From: UBA3478 sp049596955
Lineage (GTDB): Bacteria; Bacteroidota; Bacteroidia; Flavobacteriales; Flavobacteriaceae
Assembly: GCA_049596955.1 (NCBI GenBank)
Contig: JBMYMD010000012.1
Location: forward strand, 3,814 to 67,813
Length of the DNA stretch: 64,000 nucleotides
Reading direction: 5' to 3'
Numbering within the stretch: position 1 is the stretch's first letter; every line of letters starts with the position of its first letter. The notes beneath the pieces were generated by a model. That model had not been told where the DNA came from. It worked only from the letters and a program-made list of their open reading frames with translations, and searched no databases. Shown here in pieces: positions 50,333 to 59,470 of this stretch. A program made the translations under genes and the position numbers.

Positions 50333-50827
50333 TACCACCTGAAAGGAATCTCTATCTAAACTTACTCTAACGTTTTCATGAGAAGATGTCGATAAAGAAA
50401 TTCCTTTAAAATCTGCTTTTACCGGATATTTTTTATGATTTCTGTTGACCAAAACTGCAGTTTTTATTTGCCGCATAGGTTGTTTTAAAAAAGGCTGCAG
50501 ACTAAACAACAATGTTGAACCAGAATTGAGAACATCGTCAATCACTACAACTGATTTTTGGTTTAAATCTTGCGAATCGAGCTCAGGGTTTAAAACAATA
50601 TCTTTTTCTATAGGATTCTTTTTGTCCATCTCTATAGCCAGTAATTGTATATTCAGATCACTTATTTCATTCAGCTGTTCTGTTATCAATTGAGCGAGAA
50701 TGAATCCTTCACCTCGCACTCCTGCGACAATTAACTCTCGTTCAGAAATATTGTCTTCGTAAACTTGATAGGCTATTCTCTTAATGATGTGAGTGATTTG
50801 CTCGTGGGCAAGTATGATGTCTTTCAT
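50324..50827 (-). CDS. PyrR-like phosphoribosyltransferase
   Basis: A 167-residue type I phosphoribosyltransferase. The PRPP loop is VVVIDDVLNSGST (about residues 93-105). The N-terminal stretch MKDIILAHEQITHIIKRIAYQVYEDN and the segment LIVAGVRGEGFILAQLI match the PyrR-like family, which in Gram-positives regulates the pyr operon and has uracil phosphoribosyltransferase activity. A regulator role in this organism is not shown. The start shares four bases (ATGA) with the stop of the S4-domain gene, implying coupling. Confidence 0.88.
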   Translation of the reverse strand: MKDIILAHEQITHIIKRIAYQVYEDNISERELIVAGVRGEGFILAQLITEQLNEISDLNIQLLAIEMDKKNPIEKDIVLNPELDSQDLNQKSVVVIDDVLNSGSTLLFSLQPFLKQPMRQIKTAVLVNRNHKKYPVKADFKGISLSTSSHENVRVSLDRDSFQVVLE

Positions 50828-51195
50828 GATTGATCTTCAATGTAGTCTTTTAAATCCCTTCGGTCTTTTTTTGTTGGTCGCCCTGTACCTTTTTCTCTGT
50901 AATATTTTTGGGCTAATGTAGAGAGCTCTGCGTTAGAAAAAGCATCGGCTTCGGTTAAATCCTTTCTAAATTGGTCTAACCATTTTGCTCCCATTCTTGA
51001 TTCTGGTATTGCTAATATTTCTAATTTACGTTCGATCTGATTAATTCGCGTTTTGATAATATCTCCAGCAAAAACCTCTTTTGATGGTTTGGTATTTTCA
51101 TCATTTAATAACACCCTTCCTTTTTTACACGCTTCTGTAGCTTGAGTGCGGGTCTTATAATATCGGGTACACCACAAAAATTTATCGATACGCAT
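50824..51195 (-). CDS. S4 RNA-binding domain protein (Hsp15-like)
   Basis: A 123-residue protein whose first half is an S4 domain: MRIDKFLWCTRYYKTRTQATEACKKGRVLLNDENTKPSKEVFAGDIIKTR, closely resembling HslR/Hsp15, which binds free 50S subunits carrying nascent chains after heat shock and helps their recycling. The C-terminal half is basic and includes YYREKGTGRPTKKDRRDL, as in Hsp15. The ATG at 51195 is the family start. Its end overlaps the phosphoribosyltransferase start. Confidence 0.92.
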   Translation of the reverse strand: MRIDKFLWCTRYYKTRTQATEACKKGRVLLNDENTKPSKEVFAGDIIKTRINQIERKLEILAIPESRMGAKWLDQFRKDLTEADAFSNAELSTLAQKYYREKGTGRPTKKDRRDLKDYIEDQS

Positions 51196-51271
51196 TACGC
51201 AAAACTTTGTTAAAGGTCTCCTACAAAAATAGCGGAAAATTGTATCTTGCGCGCTTAAATAGGAAATACAT

Positions 51272-52258
51272 ATGCGTAAGGTCTTAGTGACATTAGGTTT
51301 ACTGCTATTAATAGTAGCTTGTAAGAAAGATGATGATTCAGTGGAAATCGTACCACCTCTCTTTTTATCTGAGGTAGCTCCCGAGGATGATGCTGAAATA
51401 AGAGCGTTTCTCGATTCACATTTTTACAACTATGAGGAATTTGAAAATCCACCGGCAAACTTTGATTATCGAATTATTCTCGATACTATCGCTGGAGATA
51501 ACAGCGATAAGAGACCACTCTCTGAATTTGTGCAAAATGGAACAGCTCTAGTGAATTCTTTTGAGTTCACTCTGGATTATGAAGAGAGCGATATTGAGCA
51601 TACCTATTATTATTTCACAGCAAGAGAAGGAGAGGGTCCAAAGCCAAGCACAGCTGATTCTGTTTTTGTTCGTTATCAAGGACAATTATTAAACGGGAAT
51701 ATCTTTGACCAAGTTGCTGATGGAGGTATATGGTTCGATTTGGCACAGATTCAAGCCCCACTTCAAGGGTTTAGAGGTTTTGCAGAAGGAATGCAACATT
51801 TCAATTCTGGTGGAACACCAATTGTAAATAACGATGGTACTTTTTCAGTTGAAAACTACGGGGTAGGAATGTTTATTTTTCCCTCAGGACTAGGAGCTTT
51901 TAATAGCTTGTCGGCAAGGATACCTCAATATGCACCGCTCGTATTTCAAGTAGATTTATTGACCTACAATCCCACCGATCACGACGGCGATGGAATTCCC
52001 TCGATTCAAGAGGATTTAAACGGTAATGGTTACCTGTATGACGATAATACTGACGCTGATTACGAGAATGAGATTAATTCGAATCTATTTGCTGACTTTT
52101 TAGATACCGATGATGACGGAGATGGGTATAGAACTCGACTAGAAATTACATTTGACCAAGAAGGTAACCCTGTTTTCTTAGACACAGATAACGACGGTAT
52201 CTTCGACCACTTGGATGCCGACAGTTGGCCTCCAAGCGCCGAAGAAGAAGACAATTAA
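51272..52258 (+). CDS. FKBP-type peptidyl-prolyl isomerase lipoprotein with calcium-binding-like tail
   Basis: A 328-residue putative lipoprotein (MRKVLVTLGLLLLIVAC, Cys17). The FKBP domain is in the middle: DSVFVRYQGQLLNGNIFDQVADGGIWFDLAQ, then LQGFRGFAEGMQHFNSGGTP and MFIFPSGLGAF. The C-terminal third carries Asp-rich repeats (DHDGDGIPSIQEDLNGNG, DTDDDGDGY, DTDNDGIFDHLDAD), like thrombospondin type 3 or EF-hand-like calcium loops. Such tails occur in Bacteroidota envelope proteins; on an FKBP domain they suggest a calcium-stabilised surface foldase. It converges with the beta-barrel gene, overlapping by four bases. Confidence 0.9.
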   Translation: MRKVLVTLGLLLLIVACKKDDDSVEIVPPLFLSEVAPEDDAEIRAFLDSHFYNYEEFENPPANFDYRIILDTIAGDNSDKRPLSEFVQNGTALVNSFEFTLDYEESDIEHTYYYFTAREGEGPKPSTADSVFVRYQGQLLNGNIFDQVADGGIWFDLAQIQAPLQGFRGFAEGMQHFNSGGTPIVNNDGTFSVENYGVGMFIFPSGLGAFNSLSARIPQYAPLVFQVDLLTYNPTDHDGDGIPSIQEDLNGNGYLYDDNTDADYENEINSNLFADFLDTDDDGDGYRTRLEITFDQEGNPVFLDTDNDGIFDHLDADSWPPSAEEEDN

Positions 52259-52845
52259 AGTTTTAGGGATAAATTGAGTATCAGCTGTTTTTGACGAAGG
52301 TCTAAACGGTCTGCACTTATGCTTGTAATTCCGCTGAGAAGATTTACCTCATTGGCATTCATGCCTCTTTCATACCTTACATCAAGCCCTAATTTTTTTC
52401 CGAGATTGATTCCCACGCCTAGCTGGGTACCCACCGTAAAAGCCTTAGCATCATCGAGAAGACTCTGGCCCTCAATATCGGAGTTTAAAAGAATTTGAAT
52501 TGAAGGACCTGCAAAGAAATTGAGACCAAATAATTTTATTCCAGCCAAAACAGGAACATCAAGTTTAGAAATTTTTAAGTCCGCATCTTCATCATAATTA
52601 GATTGCGTTTGGGTGTACAACAATTCTGGTCTTAGAAAAATCTTGTTACCAAGTTTTCCATAGACTCCGATGTGGAAACCTCCCTGAGTTGCTGATGAGA
52701 GACTCAGATCTGATAATTCAGACCTAATTTCACCGTTTGAATTAAAATTCAAACCTGCGTTAATACCAAAAGAACTTCCTTTTTGCGCATTTACGCTTAA
52801 AACGGTAAAGGCGAGTAATAATCCAAAAAAACTGATTTTTTTCAT
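52255..52845 (-). CDS. Small outer-membrane beta-barrel protein
   Basis: A 196-residue protein with signal peptide MKKISFFGLLLAFTVLSVNAQ, then alternating strands (GSSFGINAGLNFNSNGEI, GFHIGVYGKLGNKIFLRPELLYTQ, NFFAGPSIQILLN, GTQLGVGINLGKKLGLDVRYERGM), ending in LNLSLKL. This is the pattern of the porin/PorT-type eight-stranded beta-barrels in Bacteroidota. The substrate is unknown. It follows the transketolase C-subunit gene by 11 bases on the same strand, but the two need not be functionally linked. Confidence 0.9.
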   Translation of the reverse strand: MKKISFFGLLLAFTVLSVNAQKGSSFGINAGLNFNSNGEIRSELSDLSLSSATQGGFHIGVYGKLGNKIFLRPELLYTQTQSNYDEDADLKISKLDVPVLAGIKLFGLNFFAGPSIQILLNSDIEGQSLLDDAKAFTVGTQLGVGINLGKKLGLDVRYERGMNANEVNLLSGITSISADRLDLRQKQLILNLSLKL

Positions 52846-52856
52846 GTTAGAAATAT

Positions 52857-53813
52857 TTAAGATTTACGTGAAATCGCACGAAGGGCAGCGGCCTCAATGG
52901 CTTTCGCATCTATTTGATACTTTGCCATGAGTTGCGCTGGGGTACCACTTTCTCCAAAAGTGTCCTGCGTTGCGACGAACTCTTGAACTGTAGGCAAATG
53001 TTGTGCCAAAGTTCTAGATATACTCTCACCAAGTCCCCCAAGATAATTGTGTTCTTCTGCTGAAACTACGCATTTTGTCTTTCGAGCAGAATCGATAATA
53101 GCTTTTTCGTCTAATGGCTTTATGGTGTGAATATCAATCACTTCTGCCGATATGCCTTGGTCATTTAGGGCTTGTGCGGCTTGAATTGCTTCCCATACAA
53201 GATGGCCTGTTGCCATAATACTAACATCGGTTCCTTCAATCATTTTCAGAGCCTTACCTATTTCAAAGTTTTGATCTACAGGAGTAAAGTTAGCTACCTT
53301 AGGTCGACCAAATCTTAAATAAACCGGTCCTTGATGCTCGGCAATAGCCAGTGTTGCTGCTTTGGTTTGGTTGTAATCACATGGATTGATCACCGTCATT
53401 CCAGGGAGCATCTTCATCAATCCAATATCTTCTAAGATCTGATGTGTAGCTCCGTCTTCACCCAAAGTTAAACCAGCATGTGATGCACAAATTTTCACAT
53501 TCTTACCAGAATAGGCTATTGATTGTCTAATCTGGTCATATACCCGTCCTGTTGAAAAGTTAGCAAAGGTTCCAGTAAAAGGGATTTTGCCTCCAATGGT
53601 AAGACCCGCTGCAATCCCCATCATATTGGCCTCTGCAATTCCCACCTGGAAGAAACGTTCTGGATTTTCGTCAATAAAGGTTTGTATTTTTAAAGAACCT
53701 ACTAAATCAGCACATAAGGCCACTACTTGCGGATTGGTTCTTCCCAGTTCAGTCATGGCATCACCGAAACCACTTCTTGTGTCTTTTTTTCCTTGATCTT
53801 TATATATTTTCAT
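52857..53813 (-). CDS. Transketolase, C-terminal subunit
   Basis: A 318-residue subunit comprising the pyrimidine-binding (TKTC-type) and C-terminal domains of transketolase. Characteristic are FQVGIAEANMMGIAAGLTIGGKIPFTGTFANF with the Glu that activates thiamine diphosphate, and VSAEEHNYLGGLGESI near the end. It works with the N-terminal subunit encoded just upstream (gap 19 bases). Together they transfer two-carbon units in the non-oxidative pentose phosphate pathway. Transketolase split into two genes is common in Bacteroidota and archaea. Confidence 0.95.
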   Translation of the reverse strand: MKIYKDQGKKDTRSGFGDAMTELGRTNPQVVALCADLVGSLKIQTFIDENPERFFQVGIAEANMMGIAAGLTIGGKIPFTGTFANFSTGRVYDQIRQSIAYSGKNVKICASHAGLTLGEDGATHQILEDIGLMKMLPGMTVINPCDYNQTKAATLAIAEHQGPVYLRFGRPKVANFTPVDQNFEIGKALKMIEGTDVSIMATGHLVWEAIQAAQALNDQGISAEVIDIHTIKPLDEKAIIDSARKTKCVVSAEEHNYLGGLGESISRTLAQHLPTVQEFVATQDTFGESGTPAQLMAKYQIDAKAIEAAALRAISRKS

Positions 53814-53832
53814 TATTTCGAGGTCTTTCTGA

Positions 53833-54678
53833 TTAATAATCTCCTAGGGTTTCAGGATTTTGGGCAAGAGCGGTTTCTAACTGCTCATCGTTAGGAGCTT
53901 TACCGTGCCATGCATGAGTGTGCATCATAAAATCTACACCATTACCCATCACTGTATTCATTACAATACATACTGGCTTACCTTTTCCGGTTTCTGATTT
54001 GGCCTGCTTTAGAACTTCAACGACTTGATTAAGGTCGTTTCCGTCTTCAATACTCAAAACAGTCCAACCAAAGGTTTTAAATTTTTCTCCAATATCGCCA
54101 AGGGCACATACATCCTCTGTCGTTCCGTCGATTTGTTGTCCGTTTCGATCTATGGTAGCGATAAGGTTATCTACTTTATTAGCCGAAGCATACATAATAG
54201 CCTCCCAGTTTTGACCTTCTTGAAGTTCACCATCTCCGTGAAGACTATAAACGATACTTGCGTCTGCATTCAGCTTTTTGGCTTGTGCGGCACCTAAGGC
54301 TACAGACATTCCCTGGCCCAATGAGCCTGATGCAATTCTTATACCTGGCAGGCCTTCGTGTGTGGTGGGGTGTCCTTGAAGCCTTGAGTCTAATAATCGG
54401 AAAGTATTTAATTCATGCACAGGAAAATAGCCTCTTCTGGCCAAAACACTGTAGTATACGGGAGAAATGTGTCCGTTAGATAAAAAGAAGAGATCTTCAC
54501 CTTTTCCATCCATATCAAAGGAGGTGTCTTGGGTCATGATTTCATTGTACAAGGCGACAAAATATTCAGCACAGCCAAGTGATCCTCCAGGATGTCCGGA
54601 ATTCACTTTATGAACCATTCTCAAGATGTCTCTTCGAACTTGGGTAACAAGTTTTTCTAAGTCGTGTAGGTTATTCAT
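53833..54678 (-). CDS. Transketolase, N-terminal subunit
   Basis: A 281-residue subunit with the thiamine-diphosphate binding half. It has MVHKVNSGHPGGSLGCAEYFVALY, the substrate-phosphate histidines in SNGHISPVYYSVLARRGY, and the ThDP/Mg2+ motif HGDGELQEGQNWEA with the following IATIDRNGQQIDG. The active-site histidine of HTHAWHGKAPN is also visible. Its partner is the C-terminal subunit downstream. It is divergent from tgt, with about 60 bases between starts. Confidence 0.96.
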   Translation of the reverse strand: MNNLHDLEKLVTQVRRDILRMVHKVNSGHPGGSLGCAEYFVALYNEIMTQDTSFDMDGKGEDLFFLSNGHISPVYYSVLARRGYFPVHELNTFRLLDSRLQGHPTTHEGLPGIRIASGSLGQGMSVALGAAQAKKLNADASIVYSLHGDGELQEGQNWEAIMYASANKVDNLIATIDRNGQQIDGTTEDVCALGDIGEKFKTFGWTVLSIEDGNDLNQVVEVLKQAKSETGKGKPVCIVMNTVMGNGVDFMMHTHAWHGKAPNDEQLETALAQNPETLGDY

Positions 54679-54712
54679 GTTGATTGATTAATATTCGATA
54701 AAAGTAACACCT

Positions 54713-54720
54713 TATCTTTG
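54713..54720 (+). promoter_or_regulatory. Putative -7 box of the tgt operon
   Basis: TATCTTTG is an exact TAnnTTTG match. It covers the earliest in-frame TTG (54718), so that codon cannot be the start, and supports the start at 54739. Confidence 0.6.
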
Positions 54721-54738
54721 CCTTATAAAGAAAAACGA

Positions 54739-55863
54739 TTGAAATTTAGTTTAGAAAAAATTGAGGGTAAGGCAAGAGCAGGTTCAATCGTGACGGACCA
54801 CGGTGAGATAAAAACACCAATGTTTATGCCCGTTGGAACACTAGCCACCGTAAAAGGGGTTCACCAACACGAACTCAAAGAAGATACAAAAGCACCAATT
54901 ATTCTTGGTAATACTTATCACTTATATCTTCGTCCTGGAATAGAGGTCATTAAAAAAGCAGGAGGGTTGCATCGTTTTATGGGATGGGATAGAAGCATTC
55001 TAACTGATAGTGGTGGTTACCAAGTCTATTCTTTAGCAGATAATCGTAAAATAAATGAAAACGGAGTTCAATTTAAATCACACATTGACGGCTCAAAGCA
55101 TTTGTTTACTCCAGAAAGTGTAATGCAAATTGAACGCGATATCGGAGCAGACATCATCATGGCCTTTGATGAATGCACGCCCTATCCCTGTGATTACAAA
55201 TACGCAAGTGATTCTATGCACATGACCCATCGCTGGTTAGATCGCTGCATCAATGCCTTAGCCCAAATTCCATATACCTATGAGTACGAGCAGGCTTTTT
55301 TCCCAATTGTTCAAGGTTCTGTGTTTAAGGACCTGAGAATTCAGTCTGCCGAATACATCGCAAAAGCAGATGCCTTTGGCAATGCCATAGGAGGTTTATC
55401 AGTCGGAGAACCTGCTGAAGAAATGTATGCAATGAGTGAGGTGGTTTGCAATGTTTTACCAGAGCAAAAACCAAGATATTTAATGGGGGTGGGTACTCCG
55501 ATAAATTTATTAGAAAATATTGCTCTAGGTATCGATATGTTCGATTGTGTAATGCCGACTAGAAATGCGCGAAATGGGATGCTATTTACCACGGAAGGAA
55601 CCATAAATATCAAAAACAAAAAGTGGTATGACGACTTTTCACCCATTGATGAAAATGCACACTCCTATGTAGATACTTCTTATTCAAAAGCCTATTTAAG
55701 ACATTTGTTTGTAGCAAACGAATTTTTGGGTAAACAAATCGCCTCTCTTCACAATTTGGCTTTTTATCTTTGGTTAGTTAAAGAAGCCAGAAGACATATT
55801 TTAGAAGGAGATTTTTACCAGTGGAAAAACAAGATGGTTTTAAAAATGGACAAACGCCTGTGA
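54739..55863 (+). CDS. tgt: tRNA-guanine transglycosylase
   Basis: Exchanges guanine for preQ1 at the wobble position of GUN-anticodon tRNAs. The start is TTG at 54739 (MKFSLEKIEGKARAG), giving 374 residues; no ATG is available near the family start. Active-site features are the substrate Asp in LTDSGGYQVYSL, the nucleophile Asp in GIDMFDCVMPTRNARNG, and the GGLSVGEP loop. The C-terminal zinc site CxCxxC-H of proteobacterial enzymes is absent: the region reads DENAHSYVDTSYSKAYLRHLF. The TGA overlaps the next gene's GTG start (GTGA). Confidence 0.94.
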   Translation: MKFSLEKIEGKARAGSIVTDHGEIKTPMFMPVGTLATVKGVHQHELKEDTKAPIILGNTYHLYLRPGIEVIKKAGGLHRFMGWDRSILTDSGGYQVYSLADNRKINENGVQFKSHIDGSKHLFTPESVMQIERDIGADIIMAFDECTPYPCDYKYASDSMHMTHRWLDRCINALAQIPYTYEYEQAFFPIVQGSVFKDLRIQSAEYIAKADAFGNAIGGLSVGEPAEEMYAMSEVVCNVLPEQKPRYLMGVGTPINLLENIALGIDMFDCVMPTRNARNGMLFTTEGTINIKNKKWYDDFSPIDENAHSYVDTSYSKAYLRHLFVANEFLGKQIASLHNLAFYLWLVKEARRHILEGDFYQWKNKMVLKMDKRL

Positions 55864-56945
55864 GACTAACAATATTAGATAAGTACATACTGAAAAAGTA
55901 TTTGACGAGTTTCTTGGGAATGTTCATCATTTTTATTCCGATAAGTATACTCGCAAGTCTCGCGGAGAAAATCAATAATATTTTAGACAACAAAGCTCCG
56001 TTTTTAGAGGTGTTGGAGTACTATGGAAATTTTACCTTGGTGCTGGGGAATATATTAATGCCCATCTTACTTTTTCTATCTATCATTTTCTTTACCACTC
56101 GATTGACAGAACGAAGTGAAATCGTTGCGATGCTCAGCTCTGGCGTTTCGTTTAACCGATTTTTAAGACCTTACTTTATCGGAGCTACTATTGTCGCCAT
56201 TCTGATTTTTTTAATGGGTTCATTTATCGTTCCCAATGCCAGTGTGCAATACCATGAATTCGAGTACGACTATTTTCACAAGGGACGAAACGACAGGCAA
56301 ACGCGAAACATATTCAATCAAATCAACAATCAAGATTATGTTTATGTAAGCTTTTTTGATCCCAATCGAAATATAGGCTATTACTTTACCTTCGAACACT
56401 TTAATGAAGACCAAACACTGGACTATAAAATAACATCCACTAATATAAAGTGGGTGCCAGTTGACACCATTTACAGTTTAACCTCTTACACCAAACGAAA
56501 ATTTAGAGAAGGCAAAGAAATCATTGAAAAAAAGAGAAAATTAGACACCTTGTTCAATTTCACTATTGATGATTTAATGCCTGTATCATACATTGCTGAG
56601 ACCAAAAATTTATTTGAACTCAATGAATTTATTGACGATCAACAGCGAAGAGGGGCTTCCAACGTCAATGTTTATGTTTTAGCTAAGTACAAAAGATGGG
56701 CCTTACCAATCTCAGCTTACATTCTGACTATTATAGCAGTTTCTGTAGCCTCTATAAAGAGAAGGGGAGGAATGGGAGCTACTCTTGCCTTCGGAATGTT
56801 CATTGGATTTATTTATGTCTTTTTTGAACGCGTTTTTGGGGTGCTCGCAAAACAGGCTGATTTTTCTCCCTTGATGGCCATACTTATACCCAATGTACTT
56901 TTTGGAATATTAGCCTTTATTATGTTGCAGAGAGCAAAGCGTTAA
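55860..56945 (+). CDS. LptF/LptG family permease (YjgP/YjgQ)
   Basis: A 361-residue inner-membrane permease of the LPS export ABC transporter family. It has the expected layout: two or three N-terminal membrane helices (TILDKYILKKYLTSFLGMFIIFIPISILASLAEKINNIL), a cytoplasmic loop (FTTRLTERSEIVAMLSSGVSFNRFLRPY), a beta-rich periplasmic domain (about 115-250), and three C-terminal helices. Only one permease gene is present here; the usual partner would be elsewhere. I choose the GTG at 55860, which overlaps the tgt TGA as GTGA; an ATG at 55821 inside tgt would add 13 polar residues. Confidence 0.92.
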   Translation: MRLTILDKYILKKYLTSFLGMFIIFIPISILASLAEKINNILDNKAPFLEVLEYYGNFTLVLGNILMPILLFLSIIFFTTRLTERSEIVAMLSSGVSFNRFLRPYFIGATIVAILIFLMGSFIVPNASVQYHEFEYDYFHKGRNDRQTRNIFNQINNQDYVYVSFFDPNRNIGYYFTFEHFNEDQTLDYKITSTNIKWVPVDTIYSLTSYTKRKFREGKEIIEKKRKLDTLFNFTIDDLMPVSYIAETKNLFELNEFIDDQQRRGASNVNVYVLAKYKRWALPISAYILTIIAVSVASIKRRGGMGATLAFGMFIGFIYVFFERVFGVLAKQADFSPLMAILIPNVLFGILAFIMLQRAKR

Positions 56946-56957
56946 TCACTATATTTG
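56925..56957 (+). promoter_or_regulatory. Promoter of accA
   Basis: TTG (56925-56927), 22 bases, then TATATTTG (56950-56957). The -7 box covers the stretch where an upstream in-frame ATG (56955 frame) would begin, supporting the accA start at 56991. Confidence 0.55.
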
Positions 56958-56990
56958 TCGTTCAACTTTAGCGATAAAAACATTCATTAT

Positions 56991-57944
56991 ATGGAGTATT
57001 TAGAGTTTGAATTACCCATTAAAGAACTTGAAGATCAATTAGTTAAATGTGCTTCTATTGGCGAAGAAAGTGAAATAGACGTCACGGAAACTTGTAGTAA
57101 AATTCAAGAGAAATTAGACGAAATTAAAAAAGACATCTACAAGAACTTAACGCCTTGGCAGCGCGTTCAAATTTCCAGACATCCTAATCGTCCTTACACC
57201 ATGGATTACATTCAGGCCTTGTGTGGAGATACCTTCCTGGAATTGCACGGTGACCGAACAGTAGGTGATGACAAAGCCATGATTGGAGGATTGGGAAAAA
57301 TCGGAGATCAGAGTTTTATGTTCATTGGTCAACAAAAAGGATACAACACCAAAACCAGACAGTACAGAAATTTCGGAATGGCGAATCCTGAGGGATATCG
57401 TAAAGCATTGAGATTGATGAAATCTGCTGAAAAATTTGGAATCCCTGTTGTGACATTTATAGATACTCCAGGAGCATATCCTGGCGTTGAGGCCGAAGAG
57501 AGAGGACAGGGTGAAGCAATAGCACGAAACATACTAGAAATGTCTAGACTGAAAGTGCCGATTATTTGCTTTATTATCGGTGAAGGTGCCTCAGGTGGAG
57601 CCTTAGGTATTGGAGTAGGAGACAAAGTTCTTATGCTCGAAAACACCTGGTACTCTGTGATTTCTCCAGAATCTTGCTCATCGATATTGTGGAGAAGTTG
57701 GGAACACAAAGAGGAGGCTGCCGCAGCACTGAAGTTAACAGCCAAGGATATGAAGCGAATGTCCTTAGTCGACGAAATTGTTAACGAGCCACTAGGTGGG
57801 GCACATTCGAATCGAGAAAAAACATTTGATACCGTACGAAATACAATTGTCAAACATTATAAAACCTTAGCAGCACTTACCCCCAAAGAACTTGTCAAGC
57901 AACGCATGGAGAAGTACTTTGAAATGGGTGTATATCAAGAATAA
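56991..57944 (+). CDS. accA: Acetyl-CoA carboxylase carboxyltransferase subunit alpha
   Basis: The alpha subunit of the carboxyltransferase, which with AccD moves CO2 from biotin to acetyl-CoA to make malonyl-CoA. It is 317 residues from MEYLEFELPIKELEDQL, the family start. The crotonase-type oxyanion hole is visible in IGEGASGGALGIG, with the biotin/CoA-binding GGLGKIGDQSFMFIGQQKG and the C-terminal MSLVDEIVNEPLGGAH. Start evidence: the -7 box excludes a longer reading frame. dnaB follows after eight bases. Confidence 0.97.
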   Translation: MEYLEFELPIKELEDQLVKCASIGEESEIDVTETCSKIQEKLDEIKKDIYKNLTPWQRVQISRHPNRPYTMDYIQALCGDTFLELHGDRTVGDDKAMIGGLGKIGDQSFMFIGQQKGYNTKTRQYRNFGMANPEGYRKALRLMKSAEKFGIPVVTFIDTPGAYPGVEAEERGQGEAIARNILEMSRLKVPIICFIIGEGASGGALGIGVGDKVLMLENTWYSVISPESCSSILWRSWEHKEEAAAALKLTAKDMKRMSLVDEIVNEPLGGAHSNREKTFDTVRNTIVKHYKTLAALTPKELVKQRMEKYFEMGVYQE

Positions 57945-57952
57945 AACATCAA

Positions 57953-59467
57953 ATGGCAGAACGGCTTCCAAATTCTTCAACGCAGCAAACAAACCCCTCT
58001 GTGGTGAGTTTAGAAAAGGGAAAAATCCCTCCTCAGGCTATTGACCTAGAGGCTGTAGTATTGGGTGCCATGCTTATTGATAAAAAAGGAGTTGACGAAG
58101 TCATTGATATCTTGCATAAAGATGTCTTTTATGTAGAGGCGCATCAACATATTTTTGAGGCCGTTTTTCAATTGTTTCAAGAGGCTCAACCTATTGACTT
58201 ATTGACGGTATCGAACAAGCTCAAAATGAATGAGAAACTCGATACAGCTGGAGGAGATTACTACTTAATCGAACTCACTCGTAAAGTGGGTAGCTCTGCT
58301 CACATCGAATTTCATGCTCGAATCATTTTGCAAAAATTTGTTCAGCGCTCTTTGATCAAAATTTCTACGGAAATCATTGAAGATTCTTATGCTGACAATA
58401 AAGATGTTTTTGATTTGCTGGATGAGGCAGAAGCCAAGCTTTATGAAGTAACTCAAGGTAACTTAAAAAAATCTGTTGAAACCGCTCAAGACTTGGTGAT
58501 TCAAGCCAAACAGAAAATAGAAGAGATTTCGAATAAGGACGGGCTTAGTGGTATTCCATCAGGATATGACAAGCTCGATAAACTCACTTCTGGATGGCAA
58601 CCTAGTGATTTAGTCATTATCGCTGCTCGCCCTGGTATGGGTAAGACGGCATTGACTCTTTCAATGGCTAGAAACATTGCCGTAAACACTAATATTCCAG
58701 TGGCCTTTTTCTCTTTAGAGATGTCCTCGGTTCAGCTGATTACACGTTTGATTTCATCAGAAACGGGACTGACATCTGAAAAGCTTAGAACTGGTAAATT
58801 AGAAAAGCACGAGTGGGAGCAGCTCAACGTCAAAGCGAAAGCACTCGAGTCTGCACCCTTATTTATCGATGACACACCATCACTTTCTATTTTTGATTTG
58901 AGAGCGAAGGCGAGAAGATTAGCCTCCCAACATAAAATTAAGCTCATTATCATCGACTACTTACAGCTGATGACTGCGGGTAGCAGCCAAAAAGGAGGCA
59001 ATCGAGAACAAGAAATTTCAACCATTTCCAGAAACTTAAAGGCCTTGGCTAAGGAATTGGATATTCCAGTAATAGCCTTATCTCAATTGTCTCGTGCTGT
59101 AGAGACCAGAGGTGGGTCAAAACGTCCGCTTCTCTCTGATTTAAGAGAGTCCGGTGCTATCGAGCAAGATGCAGATATCGTGTCATTTATCTATAGACCA
59201 GAGTACTATAAAATTGACGAATGGGATGATGAAGATCAGTCACCTACAGATGGGCAGGCAGAACTTATTATTGCAAAGCACCGAAACGGCGGTTTAGAGA
59301 ATATCCGACTGAAGTTTATTGGTGAACTCGGTAGATTTGAAAATTTGGAAGACTTTGATATGCCTTTTGAATTTGAGTCTAAAATGAATGACAACTTTGA
59401 TCAATCTTCCTTCAGAGCCAATCCAAATGATGCTTTTGACGGTTCTGATGATGGCATGCCTTTTTAA
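57953..59467 (+). CDS. dnaB: Replicative DNA helicase
   Basis: The hexameric 5'-3' replicative helicase, 504 residues. The N-terminal domain (about 25-130) begins PPQAIDLEAVVLGAMLIDKKG. The RecA-like domain has Walker A ARPGMGKTALT (about residue 222), Walker B LIIIDYLQLM, H3-type AFFSLEMSS and the arginine finger block ALSQLSRAVETR. The C-terminal tail is acidic and Asn/Phe-rich (ending DGMPF), reminiscent of SSB-type partner-binding tips. No intein or insertion is present. It forms a pair with accA. Confidence 0.98.
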   Translation: MAERLPNSSTQQTNPSVVSLEKGKIPPQAIDLEAVVLGAMLIDKKGVDEVIDILHKDVFYVEAHQHIFEAVFQLFQEAQPIDLLTVSNKLKMNEKLDTAGGDYYLIELTRKVGSSAHIEFHARIILQKFVQRSLIKISTEIIEDSYADNKDVFDLLDEAEAKLYEVTQGNLKKSVETAQDLVIQAKQKIEEISNKDGLSGIPSGYDKLDKLTSGWQPSDLVIIAARPGMGKTALTLSMARNIAVNTNIPVAFFSLEMSSVQLITRLISSETGLTSEKLRTGKLEKHEWEQLNVKAKALESAPLFIDDTPSLSIFDLRAKARRLASQHKIKLIIIDYLQLMTAGSSQKGGNREQEISTISRNLKALAKELDIPVIALSQLSRAVETRGGSKRPLLSDLRESGAIEQDADIVSFIYRPEYYKIDEWDDEDQSPTDGQAELIIAKHRNGGLENIRLKFIGELGRFENLEDFDMPFEFESKMNDNFDQSSFRANPNDAFDGSDDGMPF

Positions 59468-59470
59468 TTT

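Noticed and set aside
56955..56990. Extended N terminus of accA
   Set aside because: It overlaps the -7 box TATATTTG; the family start at 56991 fits.
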